Shown here one piece after another: positions 16,484-24,209 of a DNA stretch of 64,000 nucleotides. Position 1 is the first letter of the stretch; every line of letters starts with the position of its first letter. Below the pieces are notes generated by a model. It was not told the DNA's origin. It did not search any database and was given only the letters and a program-made list of their open reading frames with translations. The position numbers were made by a program, and so were the translations under genes. The stretch comes from Herbidospora mongoliensis (GTDB taxonomy: Bacteria > Actinomycetota > Actinomycetes > Streptosporangiales > Streptosporangiaceae): the NCBI RefSeq assembly GCF_001570545.1, contig NZ_BBXD01000009.1, positions 124,001-188,000 on the forward strand, in the 5' to 3' direction.

Positions 16484-17737
16484 ATGGCCGGATCAGCTCG
16501 GGTCGTCGCGGCGACCCTGATCACCGCCCTGCTCGCCACCGCCTGCTCCCAGGGGTCGGCGACCCGTACGGAAGAGCCCGCCGCAGGCGGCAAGGTCACC
16601 CTGCGCTACTTCACCTTCTCCGCCGCCCCCGACCACGTGAAGGATCTCGACACGATCGTGGCGGCGTTCGAGAAGGAGAACCCCACGGTGGACGTGCAGG
16701 TCGAGACGGCCCCCTACGACCAGTACTTCACCAAGCTCCAGACCAGCATCGCGGGCCAGACCGCCCCCGACACCTTCGAGCTCAACTACGAGAACTTCGT
16801 CACCTACGCCGGCGCGGGCAGCCTGCTCGACCTGGGCACCGCGGGCGGCGACACCGACACCTCCGGCTACGCCACCGAATCGCTGAACGCCTTCAAGCAC
16901 GACGGCAAGCAGTTCGGCCTCCCGGCCTCGTTCTCCACGGTCGTCCTGCTCTACAACAAGGACCTGTTCGAGAAGGCCGGCGTCGCCCTGCCCACCGCCG
17001 ACTGGACCTGGGAGGACGAGAAGGCCGCGGCCGAGAAGCTGACCGGCGACGGCGTTTTCGGGGACTTCCAGCCCGTCACGTTCTTCGAGTTCTACAAGGC
17101 CCTGAAGCAGACCGGCGGCGAGTTCATGGCCGGCGGGAAGTCGACGTTCAACAGCCCCGAGGGCATCAAGGCCGCCAAGTGGCTGGTCGAGAAGGTCGGC
17201 AAGACGATGCCGACCGAGGCCGAGATCGGCGGCACCGCCGACTACGACACCAACCTGTTCAAGTCGGGCAAGCTCGCGATGTGGCACAACGGCATCTGGC
17301 AGTTCGCCGGCCTGAAGGACGTGCCGTTCGGCTGGGACGTCGTCGTCGAGCCCGGCGACACCCAGAAGGCCAGCGCCGTCTTCCACAACTCGGTGGCCGC
17401 GTCGGCCACGACCAAGCACCCGCGTGAGGCGTACGCCTGGGCCAAGTTCATGAGCAGCTCGAACGTGGCCGCGACGACCCGGATCGCCAGTTCGTGGGAG
17501 CTTCCGCCGGTCTCCGACCAGGCCGTCCTGGCGGGCTACCTGAAGGACCCGGTCCCGGCCAACCGCCAGGCCGTCTTCGACTCGCTCAAGAGCATCGCCC
17601 TGCCGCCGGTCATCGCCCGCCAGCAGGAGATGCAGGACGCCGTCACCCAGGAGCTCACCGAGGCCGCGGCCGGTCGCAAGTCCGTCGAGGACGCCCTGAC
17701 CGAAGCCGCCGCCAAGGTCGACGCCCTTCTCGGCTAG
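16484..17737 (+). CDS. Sugar-binding lipoprotein of the ABC importer
   Basis: 417 residues. The N-terminal signal peptide ends in a lipobox (LLATAC, Cys about residue 21), so the mature protein is a membrane-anchored extracellular lipoprotein. The rest is a CUT1 family-1 solute-binding protein (LRYFTFSA start, TAPDTFELNYENF, LYNKDLFEKAGV). AAAGGAAC is the ribosome-binding site. From its operon the expected ligand is a cyclic tetrasaccharide or isomalto/nigero-oligosaccharide released by the secreted GH31 enzymes; that is inference. Confidence 0.9.
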   Translation: MAGSARVVAATLITALLATACSQGSATRTEEPAAGGKVTLRYFTFSAAPDHVKDLDTIVAAFEKENPTVDVQVETAPYDQYFTKLQTSIAGQTAPDTFELNYENFVTYAGAGSLLDLGTAGGDTDTSGYATESLNAFKHDGKQFGLPASFSTVVLLYNKDLFEKAGVALPTADWTWEDEKAAAEKLTGDGVFGDFQPVTFFEFYKALKQTGGEFMAGGKSTFNSPEGIKAAKWLVEKVGKTMPTEAEIGGTADYDTNLFKSGKLAMWHNGIWQFAGLKDVPFGWDVVVEPGDTQKASAVFHNSVAASATTKHPREAYAWAKFMSSSNVAATTRIASSWELPPVSDQAVLAGYLKDPVPANRQAVFDSLKSIALPPVIARQQEMQDAVTQELTEAAAGRKSVEDALTEAAAKVDALLG

Positions 17738-17749
17738 GAGAGAACCAGC

Positions 17750-18802
17750 ATGATCGACTTGATGTCTCGCAGTGTCCAGGTGATCCGCGAGAATCAGTCG
17801 CCCTCGGGGGCATACCCGGCGTGTCCGACCTTCTCGGCCTACGCGGGATACGCATGGCTTCGCGATGGCGCGTTCATCGCCGAAGGCATGTCCCGGGCGG
17901 GCGAGGAGGCCTCGGTCACCGCCTTCCACGAGTGGTGCGCGCGGGTCATCACCGCGCGCACCGCGCAGGTGGACGATCTGATCTCCCGCCGGCACGGCCC
18001 CCTTTCACCTGGGGAGATGCTGCCGACCCGGTTCACCCTGGACGGCGCCGACGGCACCGACGACTGGTGGGACCACCAGCTCGACGGCTACGGCACGTGG
18101 CTGTGGCAGCTCGCCGAGCACGCCCGGCGCCACTCCGTGGAAGTCCCGATGGAGGCCGTCCGGGTGGCGTCGCGGTACCTGGCGGCGTTCTGGGACAGCC
18201 CCTGCTACGACTGGTGGGAGGAGCACGTCGAGCAGCGCCACGTGGCCACGCTCGGCGCCGTCCACGCCGGTCTGCGGGCCGCCGTCTCGCTCGGGGTCAC
18301 CGACGCGGAGGTGAAGGAGGCGATCGGCGGCATCGAGGCGCTGATCGCCGCCGAGGGCGTCTCCGCGAAGGGCCATCTGCGCAAGTGGCTGGGCTCCGAC
18401 GAGGTCGACGCAAGCCTGCTGGCGTGCGTCGCCCCCTTCGGTCTGTACGCCCCCGACCACCCCGTGGCCGTCGCGACCGTCGCCGAGGTCGAGCGGCAGC
18501 TCGCGCACGAGGGCGGGGTGTACCGCTACCGCGCCGACACCTTCTACGGCGGCGGCCGGTGGGTGCTGCTGGCGGGGTTCCTCGGGCTGAACCACGCTGC
18601 GGCGGGGCGGCGCGACGAGGCTTCGAGGTATCTGGAGTGGATGGCCGCCCAGGCCCTCCCGAATGGGGATCTGCCCGAGCAGGTCTCCGACGTGCTGCTC
18701 TTCCCCGACCGCTATGACGAGTGGTTGCAGCGCTGGGGGACGGTCGCCACCCCTCTGCTGTGGTCGCACGGCATGTACCTGATGCTGGGAGCCGAACTGT
18801 GA
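17750..18802 (+). CDS. Intracellular GH15 glucoamylase-like hydrolase (isomaltose glucohydrolase type)
   Basis: 350 residues without a signal peptide; AGGAGAG precedes the ATG. The (alpha/alpha)6-barrel GH15 motifs are YAWLRDGAF, DDWWDHQLDGYGTWLW (substrate-binding LDGYG) and NGDLPEQVS, whose Glu matches the usual catalytic base. The protein is shorter than classical glucoamylases and resembles the Kribbella flavida GH15 isomaltose glucohydrolase that acts after a GH31 enzyme on cyclobis-nigerosyl. Here too a GH31 gene follows immediately (GTGA overlap). Likely role: cleave imported isomaltose units to glucose in the cytoplasm. Confidence 0.82.
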   Translation: MIDLMSRSVQVIRENQSPSGAYPACPTFSAYAGYAWLRDGAFIAEGMSRAGEEASVTAFHEWCARVITARTAQVDDLISRRHGPLSPGEMLPTRFTLDGADGTDDWWDHQLDGYGTWLWQLAEHARRHSVEVPMEAVRVASRYLAAFWDSPCYDWWEEHVEQRHVATLGAVHAGLRAAVSLGVTDAEVKEAIGGIEALIAAEGVSAKGHLRKWLGSDEVDASLLACVAPFGLYAPDHPVAVATVAEVERQLAHEGGVYRYRADTFYGGGRWVLLAGFLGLNHAAAGRRDEASRYLEWMAAQALPNGDLPEQVSDVLLFPDRYDEWLQRWGTVATPLLWSHGMYLMLGAEL

Positions 18803-20946
18803 TCCGCCACCGCCCCTACGGCTCGGGCCACCCCTACGCCGTCTCTGAAGACCAGCGGATCCCGTCACTGCCCCTCGACGGCCAGGCGGTCGAGCTGCGG
18901 GCTCGCTCGTCTGCGGCCGAGGTGGTCTGCGAGTTCGACGGTGTCGACCTGCCCATGGAGCCTCAGTTCTCCGGTGAAGGACCTGTCGTCACCGACGGCG
19001 GTCACCTGGCCGCCGCCCAGGCCAAGGCGGCACGGGCCGCGGTCGGGTCGTGGACGGTGACGACGGGTCCGTTGGTGTTCGGGGACCGCTATCGCTACCG
19101 GTTTCGGGAGCCGGGGCGTACCAGCCGGTGGTTCGAGGTGTCGGCGGCGCGGTGGGTCCCCGGGAAGATCAGCGTCAGCGGGACCGACCGGGTGGTGCCC
19201 GGGTCGGTCGAGTGGCTGGTCGACGCGGACGGGCCCCGTCGGGTCAGGTTCGCGGTCCGGCTCGACGAGGGTGATCACCTGGTCGGGTTCGGAGAGCGGT
19301 TCAATGCCGTCGACCAGCGGGGGAACGATCTCGACGCGGTCGTGTTCGAGCAGTACAAGGGGCAGGGGGCGGCGAACAAGACGTACCTGCCGATGCCTTT
19401 CGCCTTCGTCATCGGCGACTCGTCGTGGGGTTTTCATGTACGCACGTCACGACGCACCTGGTATTCCAGCGAGGGCGACCTGCTGACGATCGAAGCCGAG
19501 CTCGGCCCGGACGGGGAGCTGGAGATCGCCTTCTACGACGGCGAGCCCTCGGCGGTGCTGACACGGTTCCTCGACGAAGTGGGGCTGCCGACCGAGCTGC
19601 CGTCGTGGGTGTTCAAGCTGTGGGCCAGCGGCAACGAGTGGAACACGCAGACGCGCGTGTTGCACGAGATGGACCGGCACCGCGAGCACGACATCCCGGT
19701 CGGCGCGCTGGTCATCGAGGCGTGGAGCGACGAGACGACCTTCACGGCGTTCCGGGGCGCGGTCTACGAACCCTCCTCTGAGCCGCATTCGCTGGCCGAC
19801 TACACCTTCCCGCCCGACGGGCCGTGGCCCGACCCGAAAGGCATGATCGACGAGCTGCACGCCCGCGACGTCAAGGTCCTGCTCTGGCAGATCCCGCTGC
19901 AGAAGATGCGCCCCCACCCCCGTCACCAGGCGGCGGTGGACGCCGCGCAGCTGGTCGAGAAGGGCTACGGCGTCCGCGAGGCGAACGGGAAGCCCTACCG
20001 GAACCGTGGCTGGTGGTTCCCGCTGTCGCTGATGCCCGACCTGTCCTCGCAGGAGGTCCGCGACTGGTGGACCGCCAAGCGGGCCTACCTGGTCGCCGAG
20101 ATGGGCGTCGACGGCTTCAAGACCGACGGCGGCGAGCACGCGTGGGGCCACGACCTACGCTACGCCGACGGGCGGCGCGGCGACGACGGCAACGGCCTGT
20201 TCCCGGTGCACTACGCGCGCGCCTTCGGTGACCTGTTGCGCGAGCACGGGAAGGCGCCGGTGACGTTCAGCCGGGCCGGTTTCACCGGATCGCAGCCGCA
20301 CGGCGCGTTCTGGGCCGGTGACGAAGACTCGACGTGGACGGCCTTCGAGTCGTCGATCCGGGCCGGGATCACCGCGTCGGCCTGCGGAATCGTCTACTGG
20401 GGCTGGGACCTGGCCGGGTTCTCCGGCGACCTGCCCTCGGCCGAGCTCTACCTGCGCGCGGCCGGGACCTCGGCGTTCATGCCGATCATGCAGTACCACT
20501 CGGAGTTCAACCACCACCGCACCCCCATCCGCGACCGCACGCCCTGGAACATCGCCGAACAGACCGGCGACGCGTCGGTCATCCCGATCTTCCGGGAGTT
20601 CGCGCAGCTCAGAGAGCGACTGGTGCCCTACCTGACCGAGCAGGCCGCGGTGGCGGTACGCGGCGGCAAGCCCCTCATGCGGGGTCTGTTCTTCGACCAC
20701 ATGGAACGCGAGTTGTGGTCCTACCCCCTGCAGTTCAAGCTGGGCGACGCGCTGCTCGTCGTCCCCGTCACCACGCCCGGCGCCACGGACGTCGCCGCCT
20801 ACCTGCCTTCCGGCGAGTGGGTGGACGTGTGGACCGGCGAGGTGCTGCCCGGTGGGCGGGAGGTCACTCTTCCCGCGCCCATCGAGCGTCCTCCAGTGCT
20901 CTGTGCCTCCGAGCACTGGCCGCGTTTGAGAGGAGTGTTCCAGTGA
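18799..20946 (+). CDS. Intracellular GH31 alpha-glucosidase/isomaltosyl-releasing enzyme
   Basis: 715 residues from a GTG overlapping the GH15 stop; no signal peptide. GH31 features: the VGFGERFNAVDQRG N-terminal signature, the nucleophile Asp in GVDGFKTDGGE, and the acid/base Asp in FWAGDEDSTW. The active-site region ASGNEWNTQ and the EAWSDETTF motif are shared with the secreted GH31 encoded next, so both belong to the isomaltosyl-handling branch rather than maltase-type GH31. Probable role: open and cut imported cyclic tetrasaccharide to isomaltose for the GH15 enzyme. Substrate assignment rests on gene order and family analogy. Confidence 0.82.
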   Translation: MIRHRPYGSGHPYAVSEDQRIPSLPLDGQAVELRARSSAAEVVCEFDGVDLPMEPQFSGEGPVVTDGGHLAAAQAKAARAAVGSWTVTTGPLVFGDRYRYRFREPGRTSRWFEVSAARWVPGKISVSGTDRVVPGSVEWLVDADGPRRVRFAVRLDEGDHLVGFGERFNAVDQRGNDLDAVVFEQYKGQGAANKTYLPMPFAFVIGDSSWGFHVRTSRRTWYSSEGDLLTIEAELGPDGELEIAFYDGEPSAVLTRFLDEVGLPTELPSWVFKLWASGNEWNTQTRVLHEMDRHREHDIPVGALVIEAWSDETTFTAFRGAVYEPSSEPHSLADYTFPPDGPWPDPKGMIDELHARDVKVLLWQIPLQKMRPHPRHQAAVDAAQLVEKGYGVREANGKPYRNRGWWFPLSLMPDLSSQEVRDWWTAKRAYLVAEMGVDGFKTDGGEHAWGHDLRYADGRRGDDGNGLFPVHYARAFGDLLREHGKAPVTFSRAGFTGSQPHGAFWAGDEDSTWTAFESSIRAGITASACGIVYWGWDLAGFSGDLPSAELYLRAAGTSAFMPIMQYHSEFNHHRTPIRDRTPWNIAEQTGDASVIPIFREFAQLRERLVPYLTEQAAVAVRGGKPLMRGLFFDHMERELWSYPLQFKLGDALLVVPVTTPGATDVAAYLPSGEWVDVWTGEVLPGGREVTLPAPIERPPVLCASEHWPRLRGVFQ

Positions 20947-23900
20947 TCCGGTTACGCTCGGGCGTCACCGTCGTGGTGCTGGCCCTGCTGGCCACGATGT
21001 TCCACGCCCTTCCCGCGGCCGCCCTCAGCGGCGTGCACCACAACCCCACCGGCATCGACGATCTCTACTCCACCGAGCCGACCGAACGCGCTCCCCGCGA
21101 CCCGATGGCCGGGGAGGCCGTCACCCTCAAGGCCACGACCTGGCCGATCGAGGCGGGACAGACCGTCTGGATCACCTGGACGAAGAACGGCGTCGCGCAG
21201 AGCCCGATCGGCGCCGCCTGGGACTACAACCAGGGCAACAACACCTACTGGCGCATCACCATGCCCTCGTTCGCGCGGGGCGACGCGATCTCCTACACCG
21301 TCAACGCGAATGTGAACGGCACCGGGCAGCAGAGCACAGGCCCGTTCACGTTCAAGGTGACGTCGTGGTCGACGGTCACCAACGTGGCGTCCTACGTCAA
21401 CAACGGGACCAGCGTCGACGTGACGACCGGCGACTCGGCGGGGTCGTTCACCCCGAAGATCCGGTTCGCCTTCCCGGCGCTGGACCGCTTCCGCACCCAG
21501 ATCGCGCCCTCGGGCAGCGGCCTGAACATCACCGGCGTGGCCGGATACACGGTCACCAACTCGGCCTCGACCCTGCAGATCTCGACGCCCTCACTGGTGC
21601 TGAAGATCCAGAAGACGCCCTACCGCCTCTCGGTCTACAAGGGCGACGGGACGACGCTGATCACGCGGCAGTACGACCCCGCGGTGTTCCGCAACATCGG
21701 CTGGGCCAGCGACGGCGTCTCCACGGTCACGAAGATCGAAGACCATTTCCTGTCCCCCGCCGGAGAACGCTTCGAGGGCTTCGGCGAACGCTATGACCGG
21801 CTCGACCAGCGCGGCACCGACGTGCACAACTACGTCTACAACCAATATCGCGACCAGGGGTCGTGGCGGCGCACCTACCTGTCGACGCCGTTCTTCCTGA
21901 ACTCCGCCGGTTACGGCGTCTACATCCCCTCGACCCGCTATTCCCTCTTCAACCTGAACACCCACCTGAACGACCTGGCCGGTTTCTCCGTCGACACCGG
22001 CGGGGCGTTGAACTCGACGCTCGACTACCACTTCTTCGCGGGCACCCCCGCTGACATCGTCGACGACTACACCGCGGTGACCGGCCGGCCGCAGTTGCCG
22101 CCCAAGTGGGCGTTCGGCCTGTGGATGTCGGCCAACGAGTGGAACACCCAGGCCGAGGTGACGGCCGAACTGGCCAAACCCACGACCCACAACATCCCGC
22201 ACTCCGCGCTGGTCCTCGAACAGTGGAGCGACGAGGCGACCTTCTACGTCTGGCACGGCGCGACGTACACGGCGAAACCCGGCAGCGGGAAACTCGCCCT
22301 GACCGATCTGACCTTCCCGCCGGGTACGGCGTGGAGCGACCCCAAGGCGATGGTCGACGACGCCCACGCCAAGGGCATCAAGGTCATCCTCTGGCAGATC
22401 CCGGTGTTCAAGGAGAACTTCGACACCAACCCCTCGACCGCCCCGCAGCAGCACCTCAACGACCGGTCGTACGCCCAGACGCAGGGCTATCTGGCCACCC
22501 AGCCGGGCGGTTCCCCCTACCGGATCCCGACCGGCCAGTGGTTCGGCGACAGCACGGTCCCCGACTTCACCTCGGCGGCGGCCCGCAACTGGTGGATGAG
22601 CAAGCGCGACTACCTGATGGACGACGTCGGCGTCGACGGCTTCAAGACCGACGGTTCCGAGGCGGTGTTCGGACGCGGTGTCTCCTTCGCCGACGGGCGC
22701 AAGGGCGACGAGATGCACAACGCCTACCCGAACTCCTACCTGTCGGCCTACAACACGTACGTGAAGGGCAAGAAGCCCGACGGGACGATCTTCAGCCGGG
22801 CCGGGACCGCCGGGGCGCAGTCGACCTCGATCTTCTGGGCCGGCGACCAGAACTCCTCGTTCCCCGCCTTCCAGGAGGCGGTCCGGGCGCAGCTCACCGC
22901 CGGGCAGTCGGGGGTGCCGTTCACCGCGTGGGACATGGCCGGGTTCACCGGCACCTTCCCGAGCGCCGAGCTCTACCTGCGTTCGGCCGCCCAGGCGACG
23001 TTCTCGCCGGTCATGCAGTATCACTCCGAGACCGCCAACCCGGGGACGTCGGAGGCGCGGACGCCGTGGAACGTCCAGGCGCGGACCGGGAACACGAACG
23101 TGATCCCGTACTTCCGGAAGTTCGCGAACGTCCGGATGAACCTGATCCCCTACCTGTACACGGAGGCGAAGGCGTCGTCGCTGACGGGTGCGCCGATGAT
23201 GCGGGCGATGAGTTACGCGTTCCCTGCTGACTCTTCGGCCGCCGCTCTCGACCAGCAGTACATGTTCGGGCCGCAGCTCCTCGTCGCGCCGATCACCACC
23301 GCCGGGGCCACGTCGAAGAACGTGTACCTGCCCGCAGGTGAGTGGTACGACCTGTGGAACGGCGGGCGGTTCACCGGTCCCGGCACGAAGACCTACAGCG
23401 CCGGGCTGGACACGATCCCCGTCTACGCGCGGGCCGGGGCGGTCGTCCCGCTGAACCTGAACGCGGCTTACGAGCTGGGCGGGAACGTCTCCAACAGCGT
23501 CTCCTCCTATGCCAACCTGGTGTTCCGGATCTATCCGTCGGGGAACTCGTCGTACTCGTACTTCGAGGACTCGGCCGGGCTCTCCCGGACCATCTCCGTC
23601 ACGGAGACCTGGGCCTCTCACACCGTCGGGGTGTCGGTGCCCGCGCTGACCACGACCAGCACGCTGCAGGTGGCCTCCACACAGCCGTCGTCGGTGACCG
23701 GGGCGACTTCCCGGGCGTCGCTGTCGGCGTTGCAGTCGGCCTCCGAGGGCTGGTGGTGGGATCCGGTGCAGCAGCTCACGTACGTGAAGCTGGCCTCCAG
23801 CGGGTCCGCGCGTTCGGTGACGCTGAACGGGGTCGACAAGGCCGCCTACGAGGCGGAGTTCGGCGCCGGGGTGGGCGTCTCGACCAACACCGACCACGCC

Positions 23901-24209
23901 GGCTACACCGGCACCGGTTTCGTCGATGGTTTCGCCTCCTCGGGCGACTCAGTCACCTTCGCGGTGCGGGCCGAGGCGACGGGCAGCCACCAGCTCAAGT
24001 TCCGCTACTCGACGACGGTCGCCTCGACGCGGACCGTCTACGTGGACGGGGTGTCGGTGGGGACGCTGAACCTGCCGGCGCTGGCGAACTGGGACACGTG
24101 GGGCACGGCGACGTTGACGACCAACCTCACGGCCGGGGCTCGATCGATCAAGATCGAATATGCCTCCAACGGGATCAATCTCGACAACCTGGTGGTGGCG
24201 CGGCCATGA
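20943..24209 (+). CDS. Secreted GH31 enzyme with CBM35, 3-alpha-isomaltosyltransferase-like
   Basis: 1088 residues from a GTG with AGGAG upstream, overlapping the previous stop. A Sec signal peptide ends near ALPAAA. An N-terminal beta domain (about 30-150) precedes the GH31 catalytic region. The nucleophile is in GVDGFKTDGSE, the acid/base in FWAGDQNSSF, and the SANEWNTQ motif is present. The last 130 residues form a CBM35-type module starting YEAEFGAGVG and ending NLDNLVV. The layout matches the isomaltosyltransferase (CtsY) of cyclic-tetrasaccharide producers, which transfers isomaltosyl units to alpha-1,3 positions and cyclises them outside the cell. Confidence 0.8.
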   Translation: MIRLRSGVTVVVLALLATMFHALPAAALSGVHHNPTGIDDLYSTEPTERAPRDPMAGEAVTLKATTWPIEAGQTVWITWTKNGVAQSPIGAAWDYNQGNNTYWRITMPSFARGDAISYTVNANVNGTGQQSTGPFTFKVTSWSTVTNVASYVNNGTSVDVTTGDSAGSFTPKIRFAFPALDRFRTQIAPSGSGLNITGVAGYTVTNSASTLQISTPSLVLKIQKTPYRLSVYKGDGTTLITRQYDPAVFRNIGWASDGVSTVTKIEDHFLSPAGERFEGFGERYDRLDQRGTDVHNYVYNQYRDQGSWRRTYLSTPFFLNSAGYGVYIPSTRYSLFNLNTHLNDLAGFSVDTGGALNSTLDYHFFAGTPADIVDDYTAVTGRPQLPPKWAFGLWMSANEWNTQAEVTAELAKPTTHNIPHSALVLEQWSDEATFYVWHGATYTAKPGSGKLALTDLTFPPGTAWSDPKAMVDDAHAKGIKVILWQIPVFKENFDTNPSTAPQQHLNDRSYAQTQGYLATQPGGSPYRIPTGQWFGDSTVPDFTSAAARNWWMSKRDYLMDDVGVDGFKTDGSEAVFGRGVSFADGRKGDEMHNAYPNSYLSAYNTYVKGKKPDGTIFSRAGTAGAQSTSIFWAGDQNSSFPAFQEAVRAQLTAGQSGVPFTAWDMAGFTGTFPSAELYLRSAAQATFSPVMQYHSETANPGTSEARTPWNVQARTGNTNVIPYFRKFANVRMNLIPYLYTEAKASSLTGAPMMRAMSYAFPADSSAAALDQQYMFGPQLLVAPITTAGATSKNVYLPAGEWYDLWNGGRFTGPGTKTYSAGLDTIPVYARAGAVVPLNLNAAYELGGNVSNSVSSYANLVFRIYPSGNSSYSYFEDSAGLSRTISVTETWASHTVGVSVPALTTTSTLQVASTQPSSVTGATSRASLSALQSASEGWWWDPVQQLTYVKLASSGSARSVTLNGVDKAAYEAEFGAGVGVSTNTDHAGYTGTGFVDGFASSGDSVTFAVRAEATGSHQLKFRYSTTVASTRTVYVDGVSVGTLNLPALANWDTWGTATLTTNLTAGARSIKIEYASNGINLDNLVVARP

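Noticed and set aside
20334-20940. Long upstream extension in frame with the secreted GH31 gene
   Set aside because: It is out of frame with the intracellular GH31 that occupies the same bases; signal peptide and ribosome-binding site place the start at 20943.
21591-23897. 768-codon minus-strand open frame opposite the secreted GH31
   Set aside because: Arg/Val/Gly-rich antisense shadow caused by codon bias; no domain or ribosome-binding site.
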